The notes below the pieces were generated by a model. It did not search any database, had not been told where the DNA came from, and worked only from the letters and a program-made list of their open reading frames with translations. Below are positions 53,167-61,911 of a stretch of DNA of 64,000 nt, piece by piece (positions within the stretch are counted from its first letter, which is position 1; the number at the start of each line of letters is the position of its first letter). The translations under genes were made by a program, and so were the position numbers. Source of the DNA: Mycobacterium sp. 852002-51163_SCH5372311 (lineage in GTDB: Bacteria; Actinomycetota; Actinomycetes; Mycobacteriales; Mycobacteriaceae); assembly GCF_001667115.1 (NCBI RefSeq), contig NZ_LZIJ01000090.1:1-64000 (forward strand), given 5' to 3'.

Positions 53167-54873
53167 GTGACCGCCGGCAGTATGACGATCCCTGCTGGGC
53201 TGCCCGTGGCCGACACCAGCGTCGACCTACTGGTGATCGGGTCGGGCACCGGCATGGCCGCAGCGCTGGCAGCCGACGAACTCGGACTGTCGGTGCTGAT
53301 CGTGGAGAAGTCACCGCATGTGGGCGGCTCGACCGCCCGGTCCGGAGGCGCCTTGTGGCTGCCCGGCGGCCCGATACTGCGCGAGGCGGGCGCCGACGAC
53401 ACCGCTGAGTGGGCGGCCGCCTACCTGGAATCGGTGGTCGCCGGAACCGCGCCGCCACAGCGATCGGCGAGCTTTCTGATGCACGTGTCCGCAACGGTCG
53501 AAATGCTGCGCCGAACCACTCCGCTGCGGTTCCTCTGGGCCCGTGACTATTCCGACTACCATCCCGAAGAGCCGGGCGGCAGCGCTGCGGGTCGCACCTG
53601 CGAATGCCAGCCGTTCGACACGTCGATCCTCGGCGCATACCGCACCCGGTTACAGCCCGGCGTCATGGAGGCCAGCGTCCCGATACCGACAACGGGTGCC
53701 GACTACCGCTGGATGAACCTCGTAACTCGATTGCCGCGCAAGGGGATTCCCACCTTCGCCAAGCGAATCGCACAGGGCGTGGGCGGTCGGCTGATCGGCC
53801 GGCGCTACGCGGCAGGTGGCCAGGGACTGGCGGCCGGGCTGTTTGCGGGCGTGCTGCGCGCCGGCATACCGGTGTGGACAGAGACCACGCTGGTGCGCCT
53901 CGACGGTGATGGCGATAGGGTAACCGCTGCAGTCGTCGACCACGCCGGCCGTCAAGTCACCATCACCGCGCGCCGCGGGGTGGTGCTGGCCACCGGCGGT
54001 TTCGACCACAACATGGATATGCGGTGGAAGTTCCAGTCCGAGTCGCTGGGCGCCAACCTGAGTCTGGGTGCTGCGGCCAACACCGGCGAGGGGATCCGCG
54101 CCGGACAGGAGCTGGGCGCCGGCATCGATCTGATGGATCAGGCCTGGTGGTTCCCTGCGGTCGCACCCGTGCCCGGCAAGCCGCCCACGGTGATGCTGGC
54201 CGAACGGTCACTTCCGGGATCCCTGATCGTGGACCAGCACGGCCGTCGCTTCGTCAACGAGTCGACCGACTACATGTCCTTTGGACAGCGAGTTCTCGAG
54301 CTGGAGCGCTGCGGCAGTCCCGTGGAAGCCATGTGGATCGTCTTCGACCAGCAATATCGCAACAGTTATGTCTTTGGCGCCGAACTGTTTCCACGGATGC
54401 GGCTGCCCCAGACGTGGTACGACCGGGGTATCGCCAATCGCGCGGACAGCCTCGCCGAGCTGGGCGCGCGCATGGGTGTCGACGTGTCGGAGTTTGTTGC
54501 AACGATGACTCGTTTCAACGAAAATGCCTCTGCCGGTGAAGATCCCGAGTTCAGCCGCGGCAGCAGCGCCTACGACCGGTACTACGGCGATCCCACGATA
54601 ACTCCCAATCCCAACCTGCGTGCGTTGCTGAAAGGCCCGTTCTACGCCGTGCGAATGGTGCTGTCCGATCTCGGTACATGCGGCGGCCTCAAAGCCGACG
54701 AACGCGCCCGCGTGCTGCGCGAGGACGGCAGCGTGATTGCCGGCCTGTACGCAATCGGCAACACCGCGGCCAACGCATTCGGCTCGACGTACCCGGGAGC
54801 CGGAGCGACCATCGCGCAAGGACTGGTGTACGGCTACGTCGCCGCCAGGGACGCGGCGGAGCCGGGCGGTTAG
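53167..54873 (+). CDS. KstD-like 3-ketosteroid dehydrogenase (FAD-dependent)
   Basis: FAD flavoprotein of 568 aa in the 3-ketosteroid delta-1-dehydrogenase family. The FAD motif GSGTGM is near residue 24, GGSTARSGGALWLPGG follows, a WARDYSDYHPE segment matches the KstD active-site Tyr region, and the C-terminal GSTYPGAGATIAQG holds the Tyr-Gly pair. The GSTYPGAGAT form is also what I recall for delta-4(5-alpha)-dehydrogenases, so the introduced double bond is uncertain. The GTG at 53167 or ATG at 53182 could start. Divergent to the KshA gene by 94 bp, its functional partner in ring opening. Confidence 0.88.
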   Translation: MTAGSMTIPAGLPVADTSVDLLVIGSGTGMAAALAADELGLSVLIVEKSPHVGGSTARSGGALWLPGGPILREAGADDTAEWAAAYLESVVAGTAPPQRSASFLMHVSATVEMLRRTTPLRFLWARDYSDYHPEEPGGSAAGRTCECQPFDTSILGAYRTRLQPGVMEASVPIPTTGADYRWMNLVTRLPRKGIPTFAKRIAQGVGGRLIGRRYAAGGQGLAAGLFAGVLRAGIPVWTETTLVRLDGDGDRVTAAVVDHAGRQVTITARRGVVLATGGFDHNMDMRWKFQSESLGANLSLGAAANTGEGIRAGQELGAGIDLMDQAWWFPAVAPVPGKPPTVMLAERSLPGSLIVDQHGRRFVNESTDYMSFGQRVLELERCGSPVEAMWIVFDQQYRNSYVFGAELFPRMRLPQTWYDRGIANRADSLAELGARMGVDVSEFVATMTRFNENASAGEDPEFSRGSSAYDRYYGDPTITPNPNLRALLKGPFYAVRMVLSDLGTCGGLKADERARVLREDGSVIAGLYAIGNTAANAFGSTYPGAGATIAQGLVYGYVAARDAAEPGG

Positions 54874-55559
54874 TCTGCGGCGCGCTTGGCCTCGACCTGC
54901 TTCTCGACCTCTCGCCAATAGCCCGGGGTGGGGCGCGGTTGCCCGTAGCCACCTTTGGCCGCTTTCTTCAAGACTGCATCGGCCTCGTCGATGTCCTTCA
55001 TGAGCTCCAGCGCGAATTCACGCTCGGCGGCGTAGTACTTGGCCGCCCAGCGCAGGGCGATCACCGAGTACGCCCAGGCGGGTTCGGTCTCGGCGCCATC
55101 GGCGTCCTCGACCGCTTTCCGGTGCCGCGCCTCGGCGTAGGCCACATGCTCCTGCAACAGTTCCTTGAGCCGGGTCGGATTGCTGAGATGGCCGAACGTC
55201 ACCCGCAGCAGCACACTGTGCTTGAGCACCGGCGGATCCACCGGTGCTTCGTTGGTCCATTCGGTGACCGCGTCCATCCCGGCCGGGGTGATTTTGTAGA
55301 GCCGCCGGCTTCGGGTCCCCTCGTCGCGCTCGACCCGAGACGTCACCAGGCCCATGCTCTCCAGCTTCTTCAGCTCGGTGTAGATCTGGCTGTACGAGGG
55401 ACTCCAGTAATACAGGTCGACACTCCAGTCGATCCATTTCTTCAGGTCGTAGCCGGAGACTTCCTCTTCGTAGGACATCATGCCCAGCAACGCCCAACTG
55501 GTGGCGGCAAGCGCCGACTTCACCGACTTCTCGCCTGCTGGGTCCACTCCGGGGGCCAT
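54870..55559 (-). CDS. PadR-family transcriptional regulator
   Basis: Regulator of 229 aa. The N-terminal winged helix has SYEEEVSGYDLKKWIDWSV and YSQIYTELKKLESMGLVTSRVE, and the C-terminal half is a helical dimerisation domain with RLKELLQEHVAYAE, typical of the larger PadR/VirR type. Its stop codon interlocks with the stop of the convergent KstD-like gene in the 4-bp sequence TTAG. It probably controls the KshA/KstD genes or the divergent thioesterase; no operator was evident. Confidence 0.88.
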   Translation of the reverse strand: MAPGVDPAGEKSVKSALAATSWALLGMMSYEEEVSGYDLKKWIDWSVDLYYWSPSYSQIYTELKKLESMGLVTSRVERDEGTRSRRLYKITPAGMDAVTEWTNEAPVDPPVLKHSVLLRVTFGHLSNPTRLKELLQEHVAYAEARHRKAVEDADGAETEPAWAYSVIALRWAAKYYAAEREFALELMKDIDEADAVLKKAAKGGYGQPRPTPGYWREVEKQVEAKRAAD

Positions 55560-55698
55560 TTCGCCAGATTAACAACACGGGCGGTGAGTTGCGCATTTTC
55601 GACCGCTGGCTGGGACGCCAGGTTGCGGACAGCTTCTCCTGCGCTGCACGCTTCTCGCGATGACCGCCGTCCCACCGACCGAGCTGCACCACTGATCT

Positions 55699-56310
55699 AT
55701 GGTGGCGGACATGGTGGATCCGATTGCCGCGATGGCCGATTCGTCGCCGGAGTACGAGGCGCTGGCCACCTCGGTGCGGCGCTTGATCGACGCGACGATC
55801 CGCACTGAGGTGACCCCGGAAACCGTCGCCTCGGCCGCGGCCACGATCGACGGCGTCACGACCCAGCTGAGCGCGGCGCTGATGCCCGGATCGTTCGGCC
55901 AGCGTGTCGTCGACGACGGGCAGGGCCCAGCTGCGGGCAATGTCGTCATCGGCGTGCGCAACCCGTCCGCTCCCCCGCTCGTCATCCACCACGAGAGCGA
56001 CGGATCGGTGTGGACGGAGTTCGTCCTCGGCGCCGCCTATGAAGGTCCCCCGGGTCATGTGCACGGTGGTGTCTCCGCCATGATCCTCGATCACGTTCTC
56101 GGGGCCACGGCACACAAACCGGGACAGCCGGCATACACCGGGACCCTGACGCTGCGTTATCACAGGCCCACGCCGCTGCAGCGGCCCCTGCGCGCCGAAG
56201 CCTGGATCGAAAGTGTGGACGGGGTAAAGACTTTCGCCGCAGGAAAGGTCAGCGACACCGGGGGCGTGACGGTCTCGGCCGAAGGTGTCTTCATTCATCC
56301 ACGGATTTGA
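55699..56310 (+). CDS. PaaI-like hot-dog thioesterase
   Basis: Hot-dog-fold protein of 203 aa. GPPGHVHGGVSAMILDHVLGA is the thioesterase motif, followed by YTGTLTLRYHRPTPLQRPL and the last strand. About 90 residues precede the fold, more than in plain PaaI. Starts at 55699, 55702 or 55711 are possible. It would release acids from CoA thioesters, perhaps balancing CoA during steroid breakdown. Divergent from the PadR gene (139 bp). Confidence 0.85.
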   Translation: MVADMVDPIAAMADSSPEYEALATSVRRLIDATIRTEVTPETVASAAATIDGVTTQLSAALMPGSFGQRVVDDGQGPAAGNVVIGVRNPSAPPLVIHHESDGSVWTEFVLGAAYEGPPGHVHGGVSAMILDHVLGATAHKPGQPAYTGTLTLRYHRPTPLQRPLRAEAWIESVDGVKTFAAGKVSDTGGVTVSAEGVFIHPRI

Positions 56311-56620
56311 GCCTCTGAAAAAGACGCCGATCCGACGATCACGCGGGCGACGGCGCAGCACCAATCACCCGCATCGCATGGCGACGGGCGGGCAGCCAAC
56401 GGTGCAAAACCCTTGCGCGAGACGTGATTTGACACCGATCCGCAGCTACCTGGTAATGCGGTGTGAGCAAACAGGTTACAAAAAGCACGTTTGGCGGCTG
56501 ATCGCCGTCCCTGAATGAAATTTGAATTTGACCAGTTCGCTGTACAAGTGCGACGCGGCTGCCCTAGCGTCGAGTTCACACCGCGAAAACATCGCCGATT
56601 CGTTTGGAGGAACCGGCTCA
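56311..56620 (+). other. 310-bp intergenic region before 60-aa gene
   Basis: No convincing gene on either strand. A TTGACA (56429-56434) followed after 19 bp by TAATGC could be a weak sigma-A promoter for the small gene, giving a leader of about 150 nt. The right third is AT-richer than its neighbours. GGAGG about 10 nt before the 56621 ATG is the ribosome-binding site of the next gene. Confidence 0.4.
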
Positions 56621-56803
56621 ATGATCGACGATCATCAGCCGACAAGCATCGAGTACCTACGCTGTGAACTGCTCGAACGGGTGGACGCGCAACCCTTCGA
56701 GGACTGGTCCCCCGCCCTCTTGCGGGCCCTCATCGCCGTCTTCGACCTGAACGGAATCACCCCGGCGGTCCCACATAGCTTCCGGCCCTACATCGTCAAG
56801 TAA
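56621..56803 (+). CDS. Small 60-aa protein of unknown function
   Basis: Sixty residues with ATG at 56621 and GGAGG 10 nt upstream. The sequence (EYLRCELLERVDAQPFEDW, LLRALIAVFDLNG) looks like two amphipathic helices and a Pro-rich tail; no membrane segment. The codon usage is mycobacterial. I do not recognise it. Its stop lies inside a short tandem repeat (56793-56823). The long preceding region and good ribosome-binding site support a real gene. Confidence 0.65.
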   Translation: MIDDHQPTSIEYLRCELLERVDAQPFEDWSPALLRALIAVFDLNGITPAVPHSFRPYIVK

Positions 56804-56823
56804 AGACTCGTCAAGTTAAAGAC
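56793..56823 (+). repeat. 15/16-bp tandem duplication over a stop codon
   Basis: TCGTCAAGTAAAGAC (56793-56807) is followed directly by TCGTCAAGTTAAAGAC (56808-56823), then a further TCGTC. The first copy contains the TAA of the 60-aa gene. It is a recent slippage-type duplication; function is unlikely. Confidence 0.7.
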
Positions 56824-56873
56824 TCGTCTCGCCACGACTATCGTCCTATGCGGCGGTCGAGTGAGGAGTCACG

Positions 56874-57320
56874 GTGGAGATGTGGGCACTGATCGCGCGT
56901 GAGCAGATTCGTGACACGCTGGCGCGGTACAACTGGTCGGGCGATGCCGGGCGGCTCGACGGCCTCATCGAGACATTCTGCGCAGACGGCGTCCTCGAGA
57001 TCCGCGGCAGGCAAACATTGCGCGGCAGGTCCGAAATCGCGGCGTTCCTCGGCGGTGTCACGGGCGACATCGCAACCGGCGCTGGGGTCAAGCCCGTCGT
57101 CCGGCACAACGTCTCCAACGTGCTGTTCACCGGCATGACGCCGGAGCAAGCCCACGTCTCGTGCTACTTCACCGTCTTCACCCATATCGGCCTCGACCAT
57201 TTCGGCCGCTACCGCGACATCTTCGTGCCCGACGGCGATGCCTGGCTGATCAAACAGCGCAATGTGTCGACCGACTGGTCCTCACCCAATTCGGTCATGG
57301 CCGCGCAAACGCCGGGCTGA
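56874..57320 (+). CDS. SnoaL-like/NTF2-fold protein
   Basis: NTF2-fold protein of 148 aa. The helix AREQIRDTLARYNWSGDAGRLDGL, then FCADGVLEIRGRQTLRGRSEI, and VRHNVSNVLFTG are classical for SnoaL-like proteins; the last strand carries YRDIFVPDGDAWLIKQRNV. The GTG at 56874 has AGGAG 6 nt upstream. It follows the 60-aa gene by 70 bp. It may be a lyase, isomerase or ligand-binding partner in the steroid region. Confidence 0.82.
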   Translation: MEMWALIAREQIRDTLARYNWSGDAGRLDGLIETFCADGVLEIRGRQTLRGRSEIAAFLGGVTGDIATGAGVKPVVRHNVSNVLFTGMTPEQAHVSCYFTVFTHIGLDHFGRYRDIFVPDGDAWLIKQRNVSTDWSSPNSVMAAQTPG

Positions 57321-57323
57321 GCG

Positions 57324-58205
57324 TTACCTCATCTGCAGCCCACCCTTGCGCACCCACACTTCCGCGACGACTGTGCCCATTACCCAGACCACCAAGGCGA
57401 TGCCGAGATGCACAAAGCTTTTGGTATCGCGGCCGAGCACCGGCCCGATCGCCGCGGGTAGCTGCGTCCACAAGATGCGATGCTCCACCCCACCCATCGG
57501 ATCGGCGACGTAGTACACCGCATACGGCAGCGCCAGGGCTACCAGCCAGCCGACGATGCGACGCGAATCGCGACGTTGCCGCCACCGCCGGATCAGCGGC
57601 TCCGCGCTGACCGGGTGCAGCACCGAGATGACGTTGCCGACGCCCAGCCAGGACACGATCGGAACCGCGACGTCGGGGATGGTGATGCCCAGGCGCGCCG
57701 GGGTCTCCAGCCATAGCGTCAGCGCGACGGCCACTGCAAGGGTGGGCAGGCCGACCAAGGCGAGCAGGGCCAGGTTTTTGATCAGGAGCACCCGCCACAC
57801 TGGTACGCCGTCTGACAGACCCTTGGTCACGCGGTAGTGATCGCCGCCCAGGGTGTTGGTGGTGGTGACGTCGGCGAGGATGAACGATGAGAAATAACTG
57901 CCGACCAGAACGACCCAATCCAGATGGTGATGGTGGAAGTGGCGGCTGGGATGGGAATGGGCGGCGGTCAACGGCTGCACCGCCAACCAGGCCACGGCGA
58001 GGAACAAGTTGGCCACCACTCCCGACAGCCAGGTACGCGGCGGGTGAAAGGCCCAGCGGATCTCTGCCCGCACCGCCTGCCACAGCGGCTTCTTCAAGTC
58101 TTTGGCCGCACGCTCGGCCGAGGCGGGACGAGGGGACGACGCGCGCACGCCGGCGCGCACCGCCGCGCGCAGGTGCTGGTGCATTGGCGTCTCGGACTCG
58201 GACAT
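57324..58205 (-). CDS. Multi-pass membrane protein of unknown function
   Basis: Protein of 293 aa with about six hydrophobic helices: WLSGVVANLFLAVAWLAV, LDWVVLVGSYFSSFILADV, VLLIKNLALLALVGLPTLAVAV and later ones up to LGIALVVWVMGTVVAEVWV. A His-rich loop (HSHPSRHFHHHH) before the second helix could bind metal. The layout suggests an ABC-permease-like or anchor protein but no known motif is present. The ATG at 58205 has GGGGAG just upstream. Divergent from the FAD oxidoreductase gene. Confidence 0.78.
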   Translation of the reverse strand: MSESETPMHQHLRAAVRAGVRASSPRPASAERAAKDLKKPLWQAVRAEIRWAFHPPRTWLSGVVANLFLAVAWLAVQPLTAAHSHPSRHFHHHHLDWVVLVGSYFSSFILADVTTTNTLGGDHYRVTKGLSDGVPVWRVLLIKNLALLALVGLPTLAVAVALTLWLETPARLGITIPDVAVPIVSWLGVGNVISVLHPVSAEPLIRRWRQRRDSRRIVGWLVALALPYAVYYVADPMGGVEHRILWTQLPAAIGPVLGRDTKSFVHLGIALVVWVMGTVVAEVWVRKGGLQMR

Positions 58206-58302
58206 GTGCTCCCCGGCGATCTGATGGTGCGTGCGACCATACCTTGGTGCTGCACGTGGTTTCTGCGCCGCGCCCCGAGCCCGGTAGGCGCGGGATCGGG
58301 AC

Positions 58303-59427
58303 CTGAACCACAGACGCGTTGTCATCGCGGGGCTGGGAGACGCGGGAGTTCTCACCGCGATCCGTCTGGCCAAGCACGCTGAGGTCGTCGGGATCTCGGT
58401 CAAGCCGGCGTTGGTCAGCGGCCAAGAACTCGGAATCCGGCTCTCCCGCCCGGCCGACTGGGCTCGCGACAACTGGATTGCGTTCGACAGGTTCCGTCGC
58501 TTGGACCGAGTCCGGACGGTTCAGGCCACGCTGACCGGACTGGACCTGAAGGGACGGACCGTCTTCGGGAATCGTGATGACGGCGCTACCATCGCCGAGC
58601 CCTACGATGCGCTGGTCATCTCGACGGGAGTCAGCAACGGCTTCTGGCGCCGGCCGACACTACAGTCCGCGGCGGAAATTCGCGCCGACCTGCACGCTGC
58701 CCATGACCGGCTGGCCGCCGCGACTTCGGTGATCGTCGTCGGCGGCGGCGCGGCCGCGGTCAGCAGCGCCGCCAATCTGGCAATCACTTGGCCGGACAAG
58801 AAGATCGATCTCTACTTCCCGGGAGATCATGCGCTCGCCGGGCATCACCCGCGCATCTGGCAACGCATCCAGGGCCGATTGACGGATCTCGGTGTGGGCC
58901 TGCACCCCGGCCACCGCGCGGTGATCGCCAACGGCTTCGCCGGCGACGAGATCACCCGCCAACCGGTCAAGTGGAGCACCGGGCAACCCCCGGCTGCCGC
59001 AGACGCTGTGCTTTGGGCGATAGGCCGGGTGCAACCCAACACCGGTTGGTTGCCACCGGAACTACTTGACGAGCGCGGGTTCGTTCGGGTGACTCCCGAG
59101 CTGACGGTGCCAGGTCACCGAGGCGTCTTCGCAATCGGGGACGTGGCGGCGACCGACCCGCTGCGCAGTTCCGCACGTAACCGCGGGGATGCGCTGCTGG
59201 CGCACAACATTCGCGCCGAGTTCGCCGGCCGGAAGCTGCGCACTTATCGCGCGCCGGGGCGGCGGTGGGGCTCAGTGCTGGGCATCCAGGCCGACGGGCT
59301 GGAGGTCTTTCTGCCCACCGGCCACGCGTTCCGCTTCCCGCCCTGGTCGGTCAACCGTGTCGTGATGCCGATGATCGTCAGATGGGGCATGTATCGCGGA
59401 GTGCGCGAAAACCATCCACTGCGATGA
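58303..59427 (+). CDS. Pyridine nucleotide-disulphide-type FAD oxidoreductase, non-standard start
   Basis: Flavoprotein of 374 aa if it starts at the CTG at 58303. VVIAGLGDAG is the FAD Rossmann motif, VIVVGGGAAAVSSA the NAD(P) motif, and VFAIGDVAA the second FAD motif; similar to NDH-2/FSP1-like enzymes. No ATG, GTG or TTG lies in frame upstream of the first Rossmann motif; a TTG at 58411 would delete it. So either CTG is used, or a start codon has been lost. It probably moves electrons from NAD(P)H to a quinone or redox partner. Convergent with the hemerythrin gene. Confidence 0.75.
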   Translation: MNHRRVVIAGLGDAGVLTAIRLAKHAEVVGISVKPALVSGQELGIRLSRPADWARDNWIAFDRFRRLDRVRTVQATLTGLDLKGRTVFGNRDDGATIAEPYDALVISTGVSNGFWRRPTLQSAAEIRADLHAAHDRLAAATSVIVVGGGAAAVSSAANLAITWPDKKIDLYFPGDHALAGHHPRIWQRIQGRLTDLGVGLHPGHRAVIANGFAGDEITRQPVKWSTGQPPAAADAVLWAIGRVQPNTGWLPPELLDERGFVRVTPELTVPGHRGVFAIGDVAATDPLRSSARNRGDALLAHNIRAEFAGRKLRTYRAPGRRWGSVLGIQADGLEVFLPTGHAFRFPPWSVNRVVMPMIVRWGMYRGVRENHPLR

Positions 59428-59450
59428 CGGGGCCCGTCTGGCGTGCTCGA

Positions 59451-59930
59451 TCACAACGCACGAAGAATGGCGGCGCGGCCCTTGACATGAAGTTTCTCGA
59501 GTTTGGAGTGGCGCAACCGTTCCATCCGCTCGAGCATCCTGTCACCCAGCTCTTCGAGCAACTTCCGGTCCAAATCGACTGGCGCAGGGCATAAGTCACG
59601 CTCTTCTTCTGCTGCGTGCGCATCTAACACGGTGACGAAAGCATGCCACTCGTGCTGGTAGAGCGGCGCTGTCGGCGGCGTCCGCAACACCACCGCGAGC
59701 TGGTCCCACACCTGGCGATGCTCGGCGTGGGCGATCGCGACCAGTGCACTCGCGGCGGAAACAGCCGGATAGAACAAGTCATCTTCTATGCGCATGTGGA
59801 TGTCCAACTCCGTCAACAGCTCGTCGAGTTTCCGTTTGCGTTCGTCCGAAGCAGGCGGCAGCGCGGTGATGTCCCTACACAATCCACGCAGCACCACGTG
59901 GTGCTCGATCAGCACGTCATAGGCATTCAT
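59451..59930 (-). CDS. Hemerythrin HHE-domain protein
   Basis: Protein of 159 aa with a hemerythrin-like helical bundle. Ligand-type residues are in IEHHVVLRGL, HMRIEDDLF, AHAEHRQVW, HEWHAFVTVLDAHAAEEERDL, spaced as in di-iron HHE proteins. Roles include oxygen or nitric-oxide sensing, iron storage and protection. It overlaps the upstream Rieske-domain gene by 4 bp, suggesting a shared redox role. Confidence 0.9.
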   Translation of the reverse strand: MNAYDVLIEHHVVLRGLCRDITALPPASDERKRKLDELLTELDIHMRIEDDLFYPAVSAASALVAIAHAEHRQVWDQLAVVLRTPPTAPLYQHEWHAFVTVLDAHAAEEERDLCPAPVDLDRKLLEELGDRMLERMERLRHSKLEKLHVKGRAAILRAL

Positions 59931-60838
59931 GACGAACCGCCGCGCACTTCGACCAATCCATTGCGGATACGAGTCGGATAGGACGGCAGGGCCGCCGTGG
60001 CCGGTCCCCGTAACACCATGCCCGATCTATAGGCGAAATGGGAACCGTGCCAAGGACATACGATTCGACCCTGGTCGATCCAGCCGTCACACATCGGCGC
60101 CCCGAGATGCGGGCACTGCGCACCGACCGCCATGATCTGTCCGCCATTCCGGAAAAGAACCACACCGATGCCGTCCACCTCCACCCGCCGTGGTCGTCCA
60201 TCCAGCGCCGTCACCGGCAATACCGGCGTCCAGGTTTCGAGGGTCAGCCGCGGCCCCGAACGGTCGACGCCGGCACCCGACCCGTACACCAGCTCGCCGC
60301 CCAAATAGCCACTGGCAAGCGTGATCCCGTAGCCGACGGTGCTTGTGGCCATCCCACGGGCGCGCCGGCCGTGACGCCGATCGTAAAATGACTTCGCATA
60401 CAGCGCTGTGGCAACTAGATTCGACACACCGTGGACCAGGCCGATTCGCCGTGACTGTTCGTGCGTGTGCTGCCAATCCGCCACGCCGGTTACCAGTGCT
60501 CCCAGGCTCGCGAGGATGCCCACACCCAGTGCATATTGCGACGCGTCCGATAACTTTTTTCTGCTCGGCAAAGCACTGGCGGCATCCAGCACCAGGGTGG
60601 TCGCCGCCGCCCCAGCAGGCAACGCGGCCAGTACCGGATGCAGCGGATGGCCGAGCCAGGTGCCGTGCAACACGTTGCCGACGCGCTCGCGGTACCTCCC
60701 CAGACATGCGAACGTCAGCGTCAGGACGTGTTCAAGGCGATAGCTCGGCCGATCCAGCCATGTTTGGCTTCCTAGGGTGTCTACCACCCGTGATCCGGCC
60801 TTTCGGACCGGATTCTCGGCGTTCGATAGCTTAGCCAC
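59927..60838 (-). CDS. Membrane-anchored DUF2231 plus Rieske [2Fe-2S] protein
   Basis: Protein of 303 aa. The N-terminal part has several hydrophobic helices (HPVLAALPAGAAATTLVLDAA, ALGVGILASLGALVTGVADW, VSNLVATALYAKSF) in a DUF2231-like membrane domain. The C-terminal third is a Rieske domain with CPHLGAP and CPWHGSHF. It may transfer electrons at the membrane, perhaps to the hemerythrin protein or to the nearby FAD oxidoreductase. It is followed at once by the hemerythrin gene. Confidence 0.88.
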   Translation of the reverse strand: MAKLSNAENPVRKAGSRVVDTLGSQTWLDRPSYRLEHVLTLTFACLGRYRERVGNVLHGTWLGHPLHPVLAALPAGAAATTLVLDAASALPSRKKLSDASQYALGVGILASLGALVTGVADWQHTHEQSRRIGLVHGVSNLVATALYAKSFYDRRHGRRARGMATSTVGYGITLASGYLGGELVYGSGAGVDRSGPRLTLETWTPVLPVTALDGRPRRVEVDGIGVVLFRNGGQIMAVGAQCPHLGAPMCDGWIDQGRIVCPWHGSHFAYRSGMVLRGPATAALPSYPTRIRNGLVEVRGGSS

Positions 60839-61064
60839 AGTTCACTCTCTCGTGGAGTCACCGACTTCATGGCGGATCTGCGCCACCACGGGCCGACGCG
60901 GTCGCCGCCAAGCCATATAGGTTGCACGAGGCGGCGGCGGACTCGGTTCAATCGCCGGCGATCATGCCGAGGCGGGCGCCACCGAGCTCGTAAAAGAGCG
61001 AACCGATGCTCTGCGCTAAACCGACGATTACCTGCACCGGCGGCCTCCGACGTGCGACTATCTG
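60839..61064. other. Divergent intergenic region, no gene seen
   Basis: 226 bp between the Rieske gene and the coiled-coil membrane protein. Short open frames have no ribosome-binding sites or family features. No clear palindrome or promoter was found by eye. Confidence 0.4.
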
Positions 61065-61886
61065 GTGGTGACCGAAGACGACGCGGAGAAACGCATCGCC
61101 GAGTTGGAACGTCAGCTGGCCGAGGTGAAGGCGGCGCTTCGTGAGCATCACCCTGCCGAGCCGCCACCCCAGTCCACCGACGCACAGTCCGGCGTCGAGG
61201 TCGGTGCCGGCGAACGCGCTCGCCGGCACGCAGAAGCCCTGTGGGAAGGCTTGCGCACCGGTTCGCCTTCGGGACCGGACGCGCCTTTTGGTCCCGAGAT
61301 AGCGCAGCTTCGAGAGGCCTTCATGCGTGCCGCGGCCGAAGCGGGCATGTCGCAGACACAGATCAATGACGTACTGCAAAACGGGCGCGTGACGATCAAA
61401 ACGGGCCATTCCGTGGTGTATTCGGGCCAAGGCGGCCAACAGCGCTTCGGTGCCACCACCGACGGCGGTTCCCCATCCGGCTACCGACAGACATTTGGCC
61501 AGCAGGACCGGGTGGGCTCTCGGCGGCCGCGAAGCAGATTCACCGGAGCCGATCGGTTCGGGGCGGTCGTCGGAATTATCGGCGGAGCGCTCGGCCTGTG
61601 TGTCGGGGGCGCGGCGGCGTTGACGGCCATATTCCCGTCGACAGCACTCTGGATGAGCGACGTCGTGTGCCGTAGCCCCTACCAGCTGGTCGCCAACACC
61701 TCGAGCTACAGCTACAAACCCGGTCAGTCGGGCACCAGCGTGAACTATCGTTGCATCAGTGCAGCGGGCTGGTACGACGTCAATGCGTTCGTGATCATCG
61801 GGTTGCAGTCCCTTCTTGCCGCGATCATTCTGTGCGGCGTGGTGGTCGTCGTTCGCCAGATCCGGCGCAGGATGCAAACTCGCTGA
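61065..61886 (+). CDS. Coiled-coil membrane protein of unknown function
   Basis: Protein of 273 aa (GTG at 61065 or 61068). Residues about 5-30 (EKRIAELERQLAEVKAAL) form a coiled coil. A polar region follows, then two membrane helices (about 165-188 and 240-262) that flank an outer loop with cysteines in CRSPYQL and NYRCISAAGW, likely disulfide-linked. The tail is basic. I do not recognise the family; topology puts the coiled coil in the cytosol. It precedes an SRPBCC gene by 25 bp. Confidence 0.75.
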   Translation: MVTEDDAEKRIAELERQLAEVKAALREHHPAEPPPQSTDAQSGVEVGAGERARRHAEALWEGLRTGSPSGPDAPFGPEIAQLREAFMRAAAEAGMSQTQINDVLQNGRVTIKTGHSVVYSGQGGQQRFGATTDGGSPSGYRQTFGQQDRVGSRRPRSRFTGADRFGAVVGIIGGALGLCVGGAAALTAIFPSTALWMSDVVCRSPYQLVANTSSYSYKPGQSGTSVNYRCISAAGWYDVNAFVIIGLQSLLAAIILCGVVVVVRQIRRRMQTR

Positions 61887-61911
61887 AATCCTTTGCAAGT
61901 CAGGTGGTTAC

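Noticed and set aside
55018..56364. Minus-strand 448-aa open frame
   Set aside because: It runs through PadR in another register and antisense to the thioesterase, with no recognisable domain.
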